From: Spirobacillus cienkowskii | Lineage (GTDB): Bacteria > Bdellovibrionota_B > Oligoflexia > Silvanigrellales > Silvanigrellaceae | DNA: 40,124 nt | NCBI GenBank assembly: GCA_003339605.1 | Contig: QOVW01000078.1 | Coordinates: 1 to 40,124, forward strand | Direction: 5' to 3' | In this document: piece by piece, positions 15,383 to 24,066 of the stretch | Position numbering within the stretch: the first letter of the stretch is position 1 | Layout of the letters: every line of letters starts with the position of its first letter | Position numbers and translations under genes: made by a program | The notes under the pieces: model-generated | The model's database searches: none | What the model saw: the letters and a program-made list of their open reading frames with translations, nothing else | What the model was told of the DNA's origin: nothing

Positions 15383-16462
15383 TTAAGAATTTCCTTTCCA
15401 GGTAATATTAACATTTATAATATAATTCCAGATCGCCGCCAAAAGGTAGCCGATACTATTTGATAAGTAAATATTTATTCCAAATTCTAACAATTTTATT
15501 CCAATTGCATGGTTAATGAGTGCGCCACTTAAACAAATAGCATGAAAAAGAATCAATCCTCGGAGTAGTTTTTTAAAACCCACTAATTTTTTTGTTTTAA
15601 ATGTCCAATAATTATTTAAAAAGAAATTAGATAATAGACTCATTTCAATAGATAATGCAAGCGATAAGGAGTGATCAAAATCTGTAAAGATTTCTGTAAA
15701 ATAAATAATCAATGTCCCAATTATGAGCCCAATTGTTCCAATAATTCCATACTGAATAAATTTTATTGGAACATATTTTCCGATGCTTAGTTCATATAAC
15801 GCAAAAATATAATCTAAAATGACTTTGTGGGACAATTTACTTTCACCATGAATTCGACCTTTAAAGGTATAGCCCACTTCTGCAATTTTGATATTTTTGG
15901 AGCGAGCAAGGAATTCGAGAAGAATTTTAAATCCTCGTGGATTAATCTGTTCTTTATAGTTTTCGTAGACGCTTCTTTTTAATGCAAAAAAACCGCTCAT
16001 GGGGTCACTCACAGAATGGCGTAATGCGATTTTAGACATGAGCGTTGCAGTCCAAGAAATAAATTTGCGAGTTTGACTCCAGTCTTCAACTTGTCCTCCT
16101 TGTGCTTTGCGAGAACCAACAACAAGGTCTGCACCATTTTGAAAGGCACGATAAAAATCAATCAATGCTTTTTCATCGTGCTGCAGATCGGAGTCCATCA
16201 CTGCAAGAAGATCGCCTTCAGCAATTTCAAAGCCCGCCATCACTGCAGAGCTTAACCCTTTTTCAGTCATGCGTCTGATGACACGAAGCCAAGAATATTT
16301 ATGCTCAAGTGAATGAGCCACTTCCCAGGTTTTATCAGGAGAATTGTCATCGACAATAATGACTTCTTTGGGAATATCTGCCAAATGGATAGAAATTCTT
16401 TCAAGTAAAATTGGTATATTGATACTTTCATTATAAGTTGGAATAACCAATGAAAGAAGCAT
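15383..16462 (-). CDS. GT2 glycosyltransferase fused to GtrA-like membrane domain
   Basis: This is a DPM1-like family 2 glycosyltransferase that would transfer a sugar from a nucleotide donor to polyprenyl phosphate. SLVIPTYNES opens the GT-A fold, VIIVDDNSPDKTW holds the UDP/GDP-binding Asp pair, and MDSDLQHD is the metal-binding DxD region. SDPMSGFFALKR and a GESKLSH segment are typical of the dolichol-phosphate mannosyltransferase branch. From about residue 225 a GtrA-type domain with four predicted membrane helices follows (IQYGIIGTIGLIIGTLIIYF, and NFFLNNYWTFK, a GtrA hallmark). The ATG at 16462 has GGAG 6 nt upstream; an in-frame TTG at 16474 is less likely. It probably serves cell-envelope glycan or lipid modification. 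Confidence 0.87.
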   Translation of the reverse strand: MLLSLVIPTYNESINIPILLERISIHLADIPKEVIIVDDNSPDKTWEVAHSLEHKYSWLRVIRRMTEKGLSSAVMAGFEIAEGDLLAVMDSDLQHDEKALIDFYRAFQNGADLVVGSRKAQGGQVEDWSQTRKFISWTATLMSKIALRHSVSDPMSGFFALKRSVYENYKEQINPRGFKILLEFLARSKNIKIAEVGYTFKGRIHGESKLSHKVILDYIFALYELSIGKYVPIKFIQYGIIGTIGLIIGTLIIYFTEIFTDFDHSLSLALSIEMSLLSNFFLNNYWTFKTKKLVGFKKLLRGLILFHAICLSGALINHAIGIKLLEFGINIYLSNSIGYLLAAIWNYIINVNITWKGNS

Positions 16463-16497
16463 AATTTTCTCCAAAGTTCAAAAGATTTTTTATTTAG

Positions 16498-18135
16498 TTA
16501 ACTCAGTACTACTGTATCTTTTTTATAGTTTAAATCATCAACTTGAGGGTAGTCGAGTGAATAATGGATTCCTCGACTTTCTTTGCGCATTCTGGCACAT
16601 TTTATCGTTAATTTTGCAACAAGCGCTAAATTTCGTACTTCAATTAATGGTCTACTTGGTAAAATATCCCAATAATAAGTTTCAATTTCATGACTAATTT
16701 GATTGATGCGCGCTGCGGCACGGGCGAGTTTTTTTTCACTTCTAACAATACTGACGTAGTTCCACATCGTTCTTCTAATTTCATCCCATAAATGATTGAT
16801 GACGACCATTTCATCAGGTTCTCCTGCTTTGCCAAGCTTCCATTTGGGCACATCAGGAAGAGAGTAGTGTTTGAGCTCTGGCCATAAAGCTTTCAAATCT
16901 TCGTAAATAAAGTCTGCAAAAACAAGACCTTCAAGTAAAGAGTTGGAAGCAAGTCGATTAGCCCCATGAAAACCTGTACACGCCACTTCTCCAACCGCCC
17001 AAAGGGCTTTGACCCCTGTTCTTCCACGATCATCCGTGACAACCCCGCCACAACTGTAGTGTGCTGCTGGTACGACAGGTATTGCATTGCGTGTGATATC
17101 AAGGCCAATACTTAAACACTTAGTATAAATTCCAGGAAAATGTTTTTTTATAAAAATTTTTCCTTTGTGCGAAATGTCGAGCAAAATATAAGGGTCGCCA
17201 GTTTTTTTAATTTGTTCATCAATAGCGCGAGCAACAATATCACGTGGAGCCAGTTCTTTAAGAGGATGTATATTTTCCATAAATCTGTGTCCACTTTTAG
17301 TTTTAAGAATTGCTCCTTCACCACGTAATGCTTCAGAAATCAAAAAATTTTTTGCTCGAGAACTGTATAAACAGGTTGGATGAAATTGCATAAATTCTAA
17401 ATTTGCAACTCGAGCTCCTGCTCGCCAAGCCATTGCTGTTCCATCGCCCGTTGCGATATCAGGATTTGTTGTATAAAGGTATAGTTTTCCATGTCCACCT
17501 GTAGCAAGAATCGTCGCTTTGGCGAGAAAAGCTGATATTGTGTTTTGCTTTTCGTTTATGATGTAAGCACCCAATACTCGATTTCTTGAAAAATTTGGAG
17601 ATACTTTGTCTGTCACAATCAGATCAATTGCAGTGTGGTGCTCAAAAACTGTAATGTTAGAATTTTTTGAAACTTTTTGAATTAGTGTAGATTGTAGCGC
17701 AGCACCAGTCATATCTGCAGCATGAATAATTCTACGGGCACTATGCGCCCCTTCTTGAGTGAGATGATACCTAAAATCTTCTTTTGACGTTATGTCTTTG
17801 GGTGTAAATGGAACTCCCATTGTGATCAATTCTTGAATTGCTTTTGGACCTGCAGCAACAATTTTACGCACAATATGTTCGTGGCACAAACCTGCTCCCG
17901 CATTGAGAGTATCTTGGGCATGATATTCATAACTATCATTTTGGCTCAATACAGAAGCAATGCCTCCTTGAGCCCATTGGGTATTGGAATCAAATAAGGT
18001 TTCTTTACTTAAAAGTGCAACATTACCCAATGCACTGAGTTTTAACGCTGTTGTTGCCCCAGCAACACCACTTCCTATAATTAAAAAATCAAATATTATA
18101 TTTTCGGTAACTTGGAGTAAGGTGCGCTGTGGCAT
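16498..18135 (-). CDS. nadB: L-aspartate oxidase
   Basis: NadB oxidises L-aspartate to iminoaspartate, the first step of de novo NAD synthesis. The FAD-binding Rossmann motif GSGVAGATTAL lies near residues 22-32. It is followed by DSNTQWAQGGIASVL, HAQDTLNAGAGLC, the active-site segment EFMQFHPTCLY, and ISEALRGEGAIL. RDIVARAID and HYSCGGVVTDDRGRT then lead to ALWAVGEVACTGFHGANRLASNSL, the FAD-capping region of the succinate dehydrogenase/NadB family. The Ala-rich helical C-terminal domain is complete. The length of 545 residues is usual. GAGG stands 7 nt before the ATG. It precedes the glycosyltransferase by 35 nt. nadA and nadC are not in this window. Confidence 0.95.
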   Translation of the reverse strand: MPQRTLLQVTENIIFDFLIIGSGVAGATTALKLSALGNVALLSKETLFDSNTQWAQGGIASVLSQNDSYEYHAQDTLNAGAGLCHEHIVRKIVAAGPKAIQELITMGVPFTPKDITSKEDFRYHLTQEGAHSARRIIHAADMTGAALQSTLIQKVSKNSNITVFEHHTAIDLIVTDKVSPNFSRNRVLGAYIINEKQNTISAFLAKATILATGGHGKLYLYTTNPDIATGDGTAMAWRAGARVANLEFMQFHPTCLYSSRAKNFLISEALRGEGAILKTKSGHRFMENIHPLKELAPRDIVARAIDEQIKKTGDPYILLDISHKGKIFIKKHFPGIYTKCLSIGLDITRNAIPVVPAAHYSCGGVVTDDRGRTGVKALWAVGEVACTGFHGANRLASNSLLEGLVFADFIYEDLKALWPELKHYSLPDVPKWKLGKAGEPDEMVVINHLWDEIRRTMWNYVSIVRSEKKLARAAARINQISHEIETYYWDILPSRPLIEVRNLALVAKLTIKCARMRKESRGIHYSLDYPQVDDLNYKKDTVVLS

Positions 18136-18196
18136 TGCTTAACCTCAAAACTGTAAGTTTAAACCAAGTTTGCACATTATGCATGTTATTGAACTC

Positions 18197-18226
18197 TTGC
18201 AAGTCTTGTTGGAAAACGCATATACT
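18197..18226 (+). promoter_or_regulatory. Likely promoter of the lpoB-like gene
   Basis: TTGCAA (18197-18202) and TATACT (18221-18226) are spaced by 18 nt, about 75 nt upstream of the ATG at 18303. The hexamers are good sigma-70 matches and lie in the only spacer between divergent nadB and this gene. Confidence 0.45.
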
Positions 18227-18302
18227 CGGCTCGATTTACTTTTAGGAAATCAGAAGAAAGTGATGCCATGCTTTGTCAGTTTGAAATTTGAAAGGATATT
18301 AA

Positions 18303-18929
18303 ATGTTAACAGCAAAACGATTCAGTTCTTTTGTTCCAGCTTTACTTTCAGCGGTCATGTTATTTTCTGGATGCTCTTCATTTAAAGGTGATTATGGCGA
18401 TCCGGAGCAAGCTCAAATACTTGATGATCGTTGGAATCCAACAGACGCTTCAATAACTGTTAAAAAAATGATTCGCGACATGTCTGAAGCCAGATGGATT
18501 AGCAATTGGCGAGAAGAGTCGGGTAAAAAATCGAATGAAAGACCTTTTGTACTTGATGATGACATAGAAAACAGAACTAGTGAAATTATAGACACGAAAG
18601 CACTTATTGAAGATCTGCGAAACCAAGTATTGAATGAAGGAAAAATTCGTTTTCTTGACGAAAAAATTCGTAAAAAACTTCTTGAAGAATACAAATACCA
18701 ACAGTCAGGAACGGTTAAAAAGTCTCAGGTAAAAGGCCCAGGTAACCAGCAGTCGGCAGATTTCTTTTTATCAGGTGCTATTTCTAGTATTGTTTCAAAA
18801 CAAGGTGGTAAGAGTTCCGTTCAGTATCAAATCGAAATGAAGCTTGTTAATGTTGCCACAGGAGAGTTGGTATGGAGTGGGGTCGAAAAAATTAGAAAAA
18901 ATTTTAAAAGAAACAGTATCGGATGGTGA
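18303..18929 (+). CDS. LpoB-like outer-membrane lipoprotein (PBP activator)
   Basis: This lipoprotein resembles LpoB, which reaches through peptidoglycan to activate the synthase PBP1b. The signal peptide ends in MLFSGC with Cys24 as lipidation site. LpoB-like landmarks follow: a DASITVKKMIRDM helix, VLDDDIENRTSEIIDTKALI (in LpoB the first strand and helix), KIRFLDEKIRKKLLEEYKYQ, ADFFLSGAISSIV, and the strand pair QYQIEMKLVNVATGELVWS ending with EKIRKNF. Length 208 compares with 213 in E. coli. AAAGGA precedes the ATG. It is a single gene closed by a strong terminator. The partner PBP is not in this window, so its interaction is inferred from family only. Confidence 0.85.
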   Translation: MLTAKRFSSFVPALLSAVMLFSGCSSFKGDYGDPEQAQILDDRWNPTDASITVKKMIRDMSEARWISNWREESGKKSNERPFVLDDDIENRTSEIIDTKALIEDLRNQVLNEGKIRFLDEKIRKKLLEEYKYQQSGTVKKSQVKGPGNQQSADFFLSGAISSIVSKQGGKSSVQYQIEMKLVNVATGELVWSGVEKIRKNFKRNSIGW

Positions 18930-18952
18930 TTTGTTATATTAAATAATAAATC

Positions 18953-18982
18953 AAAAGCAGTTTGTTTAACTGCTTTTTTGTT
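18953..18982 (+). terminator. Strong intrinsic terminator after the lpoB-like gene
   Basis: AAAAGCAGTT (18953-18962) pairs with AACTGCTTTT (18968-18977) around a 5-nt loop, and the stem runs into a T-rich tail (TTGTTTT). It lies 24 nt after the stop and insulates frr from read-through. Confidence 0.85.
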
Positions 18983-19015
18983 TTAGTTAGGTAAATAGAA
19001 TAAAGGAATGCTATC

Positions 19016-19576
19016 ATGAATAAAGCACAACTTATTGAAAAAGTTAAAGAAGGCATGGAAAAAACAATATCTTCTTTACAATCTGATTTACAAAAAGTTC
19101 GGACAGGTCGTGCGTCTGCATCACTACTTGATGATGTGAAAGTCGAATCTTATGGGTCATTGATGCCATTGAATTCTGTTGCAACGCTTGCAACTCCTGA
19201 AGCGCGTTTGATTACGGTCAATCCGTTTGATAAGAGTATGCTTCCCGTTGTTGAAAAAGCAATTTTGACTTCAGGTCTCGGTTTAACACCTAATAATGAT
19301 GGAAAAATTATTCGTATTCCCATTCCTGCACTTTCAGAAGATCGTCGTAAAGAAATGGCAAAACAAGTTAAGAAAATTGGTGAAGAAGCAAAAATTGCTG
19401 TACGCCATCATCGTCAAGAGGGCAATGCAAAAGCAAAGGCGTTTCAAAAAGAACAAGGTTGGTCCGAAGATGAAGTCAAACGTACAAGCGAAGAAGTGCA
19501 AAAACTCACCGACTCTTATGTAAAGAAAGTTGATGATTTATGCGCTAGTAAAGAAAAGGAAGTATTAACAGTTTAA
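19016..19576 (+). CDS. frr: Ribosome recycling factor
   Basis: RRF splits post-termination ribosomes together with EF-G. The protein is 186 residues, the standard length. Landmarks are SLQSDLQKVRTGRASASLLD (domain I helix with the invariant RTGRA), VESYGSLMPLNSVATLATPEAR, LITVNPFDKSML (domain II) and IPIPALSEDRRKEMAKQVKKIGE, ending with AKIAVRHHRQ and a C-terminal helix with SEDEVKR. AAAGGA stands 7 nt before the ATG. Unlike many bacteria it is not next to pyrH or tsf. It converges with folE2; their stop codons share one palindrome. Confidence 0.97.
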   Translation: MNKAQLIEKVKEGMEKTISSLQSDLQKVRTGRASASLLDDVKVESYGSLMPLNSVATLATPEARLITVNPFDKSMLPVVEKAILTSGLGLTPNNDGKIIRIPIPALSEDRRKEMAKQVKKIGEEAKIAVRHHRQEGNAKAKAFQKEQGWSEDEVKRTSEEVQKLTDSYVKKVDDLCASKEKEVLTV

Positions 19577-19587
19577 AAATTTTAAAC
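19571..19587. terminator. Palindrome spanning the frr and folE2 stop codons
   Basis: GTTTAAAAATTTTAAAC is a perfect 17-bp palindrome with a 1-nt centre. It contains the TAA of frr (19574-19576) and, on the other strand, the TAA of folE2 (19582-19584). It may work as a weak two-way terminator, but it is all A/T inside and no separate T-run follows on the frr side. Confidence 0.35.
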
Positions 19588-20367
19588 AATACTTTCACTA
19601 TCGACAAACGCCCAAGCATTGTGATTGTGAATGGATTCAAAGTTTTCTGCGCTCACTGTAAAACGTGTAGCGCTATTTTTTTCTTTAAGCTTGATTGCTG
19701 CTTCGCGCACCAAATCTTCTACAAAACGAGGATTGTTGTAAGCTTGTTCTGTGATAAATTTTTCATCAATTCTTTTTAAAATAGGATACACGGCCGCACT
19801 AGCAGAACTTTCTGCAATTTCGATATAATTATGAATGGATAATTGTGGATTCCAAACAGTGATATTTAAATAACTGCGTTGGCTGTGTGCTCCGTAATCA
19901 GAAATTGCCTTGCTACAAGGACAAAGACTCTTGACAGGAATGGTGATGCTTAATTCTGTATCAACAGAATTTGTTTGAGCAAATCCGGTGATTTTCAGAT
20001 CAATTTGCACGTCTGCAAGACCCTTTGAGTGTGAGACTGGCGCATACTTTTCGTAAAAATAGGGAAAATTAGCTTCTAAATAAGACACTTTACTTTCAAG
20101 CTTTTGATTGATTGCTAAGGCAAATTCTTGAAATCTTTGTAACGTGAAATGAGGAGCGAATTCGTAAAGTACACTTGGAAAGCGGCTCATGTGCGTGCCT
20201 TTTTTGTCTGCTGGAAGCTCAACAAAAAAAGAAAATGAAGCAACACTCGGAAAATTTTGTTTTTGCAATGGATGATCGCAATAAAATATAGGATGTTTTA
20301 CATTTTTTATCCCTACTTTCGCAATTTTGATCATGCGATCATCTTTAGAGTCTTGAGTATCTTGCAT
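19582..20367 (-). CDS. folE2: GTP cyclohydrolase FolE2 (type IB)
   Basis: FolE2 converts GTP to 7,8-dihydroneopterin triphosphate for folate or queuosine synthesis, and unlike FolE can use metals other than zinc. The family's signature IPVKSLCPCSKAISDYGAHSQR is clear, with the metal Cys in LCPCSK and the catalytic Glu in the downstream HNYIEIAESSAS segment. The start has KHPIFYCDH and GTHMSRF, both conserved. Length 261 is normal. Many bacteria carry folE2 under Zur control as a back-up enzyme, but I see no Zur box here. It lies alone, 5 nt from frr in convergent orientation. Confidence 0.93.
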   Translation of the reverse strand: MQDTQDSKDDRMIKIAKVGIKNVKHPIFYCDHPLQKQNFPSVASFSFFVELPADKKGTHMSRFPSVLYEFAPHFTLQRFQEFALAINQKLESKVSYLEANFPYFYEKYAPVSHSKGLADVQIDLKITGFAQTNSVDTELSITIPVKSLCPCSKAISDYGAHSQRSYLNITVWNPQLSIHNYIEIAESSASAAVYPILKRIDEKFITEQAYNNPRFVEDLVREAAIKLKEKNSATRFTVSAENFESIHNHNAWAFVDSESIV

Positions 20368-20391
20368 TCAGAATTTCTTTCATCATTTATT

Positions 20392-20880
20392 CTATTTAGG
20401 CTCAATGGATTGCGGAATTTCAATAAATAATGGTCTGCCCACATCTTTTTTATTTGGCCAAGGCATTCCAGCAATTATTAATAATATACCTATGCCTGTA
20501 CAAATCGAGAGTATTTTATGTTTTTTTCTGCCTTCGGCTCTACGCTTAGAAACGCTTTTTCCTATTTGAATAAAAATCACAAATAAAATCATTAAAAAAG
20601 AATGTTCAACTGTCCAAAAACGAAGTGCTGTACTTTTTATCGCAAATTTAAAGTCATGAAAAGCAGCTTGGGTTATTGGACTCAAAACAAAATAAAGAAT
20701 AATCCCTACTAAAAATTGAACGTGCGTAAAGCCTAACAAAATAGAACTTAAAATTTTATCCATTAAAGTAAAAGGTTTTTGTTTAAGCCAACCGATTGTC
20801 GTTTTAAGAAAAACAATAATTAAAAGTAAAATCACAAACCATCGCAACCATGAGTGGGTAAATAAAAACAACTCATACAT
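20392..20880 (-). CDS. Small membrane protein, cytochrome b-like
   Basis: This 162-residue integral membrane protein has four predicted helices: about 10-28 (WLRWFVILLLIIVFLKTTI), 44-66 (SILLGFTHVQFLVGIILYFV), 90-110 (EHSFLMILFVIFIQI) and 126-144 (ILSICTGIGILLIIAGM). His residues fall near helix ends in THSWLRW, LGFTHVQF and TVEHSF, the arrangement of a small family loosely annotated as cytochrome b-like in Bacteroidetes and relatives; haem binding is only a guess. GGAGG stands 8 nt before the ATG. It lies 24 nt upstream of the folE2 start in the same direction, so cotranscription is plausible. Confidence 0.6.
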   Translation of the reverse strand: MYELFLFTHSWLRWFVILLLIIVFLKTTIGWLKQKPFTLMDKILSSILLGFTHVQFLVGIILYFVLSPITQAAFHDFKFAIKSTALRFWTVEHSFLMILFVIFIQIGKSVSKRRAEGRKKHKILSICTGIGILLIIAGMPWPNKKDVGRPLFIEIPQSIEPK

Positions 20881-20956
20881 AAAAAAATCCTCCAGTTTAA
20901 CGTCATGATCATTGTTATATTTTTTATACTTTTAGAGCAACCGCTAAAGTTAAATT

Positions 20957-22114
20957 TCACTCTTGTTTAAATGTAATATGAGAAATTTCACAATGAGTTC
21001 CTAATCGCATTGGAGGCCCCCAAAAACCGGTGCCTTGCGAAACATAAATTTGTTGATTTTCATTAATTTGATAAAGGCCTTTAACATATTTTTGGTCTTT
21101 TTTTACAATAAATTGTAAAGGCCATATTTGCCCACCATGCGTGTGCCCAGAAAATTGCAGATCAATAAATGGATAATCTTCGAGAAGCCTTGAATCCTTA
21201 GGCTGGTGGGCAAGCAAAATATTGAGCGCTTCTTTTTTATTTGAACCAGAATGTTCAAGGTGTTGTACTGCCTGAGAAAGTCTATTGTCATATCTTTTAG
21301 GAATTTTTTCGTAGCTCAACCAATGACGATCTTCTATACCCAATATATTTATAGAAAAATTATTGATATTTATTGTGTGACAGGTATTTGACAAAACTTT
21401 CCAATGAAAAACATTGGCAAAATGATTTTTCCATTTGAGGGGGCCGCTATAGTATTCATGATTGCCTGTAATATAAAAAACGCCATATTTTGCTTTGAGC
21501 TCTTTGAGTGGGGCAATTTCTTTATGAAGTTGATGAACTGAGCCATCCATGAGATCTCCTGTTAAAAAAATCAAATCAGGCTCTAATTTATTAACGGTTT
21601 CAGTAAGTTTTTTTACTCGTTTTTTGCCTATAAGACCAGACACATGAATGTCGCTTAAGATAACACATTGTAAATTTTTAATTTCTGCAGGCAGATTTTT
21701 TTTAACTTTAATTTCTGTTTTAATAATCTTTGGTTTTTTTAATGCCAGGTAAACAGAGAAAAGCGTTAATAAAAGTCCGCTTATAATTACAAAGTAACAA
21801 AGTGTTACGGTATCTTTTCCATAAAATTGTAAGTAAATATTAATTGGTGAAGTGATAAAACATACTATAATAAATAAAAAAGCAGTACCCATCCAAATAA
21901 ACATGATGAGTTCAAATATTTTTCGTAAAAATTGCAGCACAATGCGAAGTATTAAAAATCCAAAAAAGGTAATTGACCAAAGTGCAATAAAAATTGAAAT
22001 CCAAGTAGGATTATGACCAAAAATTGGATCTACAAGTCTTAGATATAAATAATAATGTCCTAAGACTGTAATAAATAAAGCAACAATGATTGAAAATAAT
22101 AGTTTTAAAAACAT
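20957..22114 (-). CDS. Membrane-anchored metallophosphoesterase (YkuE/YaeI-like)
   Basis: This 385-residue protein has about four membrane helices in the first 130 residues and a calcineurin-like phosphoesterase domain after about residue 148. Metal motifs are all present: LSDIHVSG (D-x-H), FLTGDLMDG (GD), YITGNHEYY (GNHE), LLAHQPKD, and FSGHTHGGQIWP (GHxH). Such enzymes often hydrolyse membrane-linked phosphoesters, for example UDP-diacylglucosamine-like or glycerophospholipid substrates, but the target here is unknown. The ATG lies 6 nt after the gspK stop, with its SD overlapping the end of gspK, so it is translated with the secretion operon. Confidence 0.87.
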   Translation of the reverse strand: MFLKLLFSIIVALFITVLGHYYLYLRLVDPIFGHNPTWISIFIALWSITFFGFLILRIVLQFLRKIFELIMFIWMGTAFLFIIVCFITSPINIYLQFYGKDTVTLCYFVIISGLLLTLFSVYLALKKPKIIKTEIKVKKNLPAEIKNLQCVILSDIHVSGLIGKKRVKKLTETVNKLEPDLIFLTGDLMDGSVHQLHKEIAPLKELKAKYGVFYITGNHEYYSGPLKWKNHFANVFHWKVLSNTCHTININNFSINILGIEDRHWLSYEKIPKRYDNRLSQAVQHLEHSGSNKKEALNILLAHQPKDSRLLEDYPFIDLQFSGHTHGGQIWPLQFIVKKDQKYVKGLYQINENQQIYVSQGTGFWGPPMRLGTHCEISHITFKQE

Positions 22115-22120
22115 CTTAAA

Positions 22121-23323
22121 TTATTTCCATCCGCTGTAAAGAATTGTAAAATTAGGAGAGCTTTGTGTTTGATTTTTAGGATTGTTTTGTTGCTGATCGG
22201 ATTGGTTTTCATTGTTTTGATTTGGTTGTGGGGGAGATGGTTGATCAGAAACGGTCTCTTGTTGCAACACAATAACCAGCGTTTGTTCAACACCATTAAC
22301 AACTCCTCGTGACTCAACTTTAAAGATAGTATCTTTTGTACCAATAAAGTTTTTGGTAATATTCAAAGAATCGGTATTCTCTTTGTAATCACTTAAGTTT
22401 TTTGTTAACCAATCGTTTATGGTACTTTTATTAAAATCATTTTTTAATCTAAACATTTCAAAATTATCCCAATCTAAAGAATTTGGGTCCATATTTTCGG
22501 GTGTCAATAATGTCGCAATCAGTTCAATTGGTGCAGAATTAATATTTAAGGTTCCAGAGCCACCAATAATAGGCCAAATTGTAAAATATGGAGAAAAAAC
22601 GTTATAGATATCATCAAGATGAAACCCAGGAATGCGTCTAAGCTCTTCAAGAGATTCTAAGGCCGCATTCTTTGGTTTGTATTTTGCATTAATATTATTG
22701 TAATCCACCTGAGTTACGTTTCTTAAATATTCGTTTGTGTTAGATATTTTTATATAACTTGTTAAGTTATCAACCAATTGTTGTGGCGTGAGATCAAGAG
22801 TCGCTAAAAACTTTTTTGAATCAGGAGTGCTAAATATTCTTTTTAATGCTTTTTGAGCTTCATTAGAAAAATTGGATTGCAATAAATTTAAATTAAATTT
22901 TGCATTTTCTGAATTGATATTTAATACAAAATATCCTGGCATTACTTTTAACGCAGATAAAATTTCTTTTGAGATTGCTTTTGACAATTTCGCTCCAGAA
23001 AGTTCTTCTAAGCTCTCAAGTCCTGAGGCTCCAATAGGTTGCCCATTCAACATGCTGTACATATTTTTTGGCAGAGGAATAAGAGGATTATTCTGATATT
23101 TTTCTGCTAAAATACTTAAAGAAAGCAATAGTTTTGCGAATTCAACTCCAGTTAACGCCGCAGTTTGTGCATCCAGTTTATTCCGTTCTTCTATCGAACT
23201 GCGTGCGCCAACCTGTGTTTGATAAACAATATCACCAACTATACCCATAATCATGGCAACAAAAACTAAAACAAAAATTAATGCAAATCCTTTTTGTTTT
23301 ATACGGTTTGCAATTATTGCCAT
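22121..23323 (-). CDS. gspK: Type II secretion minor pseudopilin GspK
   Basis: GspK caps the pseudopilus tip with GspI and GspJ. The prepilin site is KQKGFALIFVLVFVAMIMG; position 5 after the cleaved Gly is Phe instead of Glu, as is usual for GspK. GVEFAKLLL, a large alpha domain (INSENAKFNLNLLQ, SLEELRRIPGF, LNINSAPIELIATLL) and a helix-hairpin-helix-like segment match the family. The C-terminal 40 residues are rich in Gln, Asn, Pro and Ser, which is an unusual tail. AGGAG stands 7 nt before the ATG. It overlaps gspJ by 10 nt and ends 6 nt before the phosphoesterase. Length 400 is somewhat longer than the family's usual 320-330, mainly because of that tail. Confidence 0.9.
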   Translation of the reverse strand: MAIIANRIKQKGFALIFVLVFVAMIMGIVGDIVYQTQVGARSSIEERNKLDAQTAALTGVEFAKLLLSLSILAEKYQNNPLIPLPKNMYSMLNGQPIGASGLESLEELSGAKLSKAISKEILSALKVMPGYFVLNINSENAKFNLNLLQSNFSNEAQKALKRIFSTPDSKKFLATLDLTPQQLVDNLTSYIKISNTNEYLRNVTQVDYNNINAKYKPKNAALESLEELRRIPGFHLDDIYNVFSPYFTIWPIIGGSGTLNINSAPIELIATLLTPENMDPNSLDWDNFEMFRLKNDFNKSTINDWLTKNLSDYKENTDSLNITKNFIGTKDTIFKVESRGVVNGVEQTLVIVLQQETVSDQPSPPQPNQNNENQSDQQQNNPKNQTQSSPNFTILYSGWK

Positions 23324-24066
23324 GTGTACTCTCCTGAGCTTCCTTGAACTTCTTGTATACTTGTAGAGCTTAAAATATAAGCAATGGTATCGAGTTTGAG
23401 TGTTTGTGGTTTTGGTTGTGTTGCTGGATTCAATGCGTTGAGTTGTTTGTCTAAGGAGCTTTCAGGGATATAAGTTTCGAGATGAATTTTAACCATTTTA
23501 GGAATTTTATTTTGCGTATCGTTTGCTGAGGAATCCCATTCTTTTCTGAATTGTTTTCCGTCCCAAAATTCAAGCGAGAAATTTTTTAGTTCTGGAACAA
23601 GTAATGTTTGTAATCCAACGCCTTTGTTGCTAATTGGTGATGCCATATCGGTGTCTACAACCCGAAAAAGTTGCCTGCGCCCCGCAAGTCGAGGGTGGGA
23701 CTTTATGAAATAACGCACTACTGCAAGGTTGCTTTCATTGGAATTGGCTAAATACGAACGATGATTTTGAATTGATAAAATAAACTCTTCGTAACGGTAA
23801 AAAAAACGTGGTGCAACTTGCCTTCCTGCAATATTAAGTGAAATAGTATATTTGGGATTAGAAATATAGGCACCTTGAATATCGTCATATATTCTTTGCA
23901 TTGCCATATTAATTGAATGCTGTGCAATATTTTGTTCTGTTACTTTTTCTCTGGTAGAAATTTGTGTCGATAAAATATTAATTGTCAAAACACCAATTGT
24001 TGCAAGAATCGAAACCGCAAGAATAATTTCAATTAATGTAAATCCGAGTTCATTGTTTTGTTTCAT
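23314..24066 (-). CDS. gspJ: Type II secretion minor pseudopilin GspJ
   Basis: This minor pseudopilin belongs to the GspI-J-K tip complex. The prepilin leader MKQNNELG is cleaved before FTLIEIILAVSILATIG; Glu5 is present. A helix with QHSINMAMQRIYDDIQGAY and the beta-rich domain (AVVRYFIKSHP, RQLFRVVDTD, LVPELKNFSLEFWDG) are characteristic of GspJ. Length 250 is slightly above the usual 200-230. The ATG lies inside the end of gspI (17-nt overlap) and has no clear SD of its own, suggesting translational coupling. The upstream codons for the tail of GspI are Asn-rich. Confidence 0.88.
   Translation of the reverse strand: MKQNNELGFTLIEIILAVSILATIGVLTINILSTQISTREKVTEQNIAQHSINMAMQRIYDDIQGAYISNPKYTISLNIAGRQVAPRFFYRYEEFILSIQNHRSYLANSNESNLAVVRYFIKSHPRLAGRRQLFRVVDTDMASPISNKGVGLQTLLVPELKNFSLEFWDGKQFRKEWDSSANDTQNKIPKMVKIHLETYIPESSLDKQLNALNPATQPKPQTLKLDTIAYILSSTSIQEVQGSSGEYTWQ

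Noticed and set aside
18413-18701. Minus-strand open frames of 83-93 codons inside the lpoB-like gene
   Set aside because: They are shadows of the lipoprotein gene; two overlapping antisense frames with Ser/Phe-rich content and no SD.
20925-20955. Imperfect hairpin (ACTTTTAGAGC / GCTAAAGT) between the phosphoesterase and the membrane protein gene
   Set aside because: Several bulges are needed and no T-run follows in the direction of transcription, so a terminator call is not supported.
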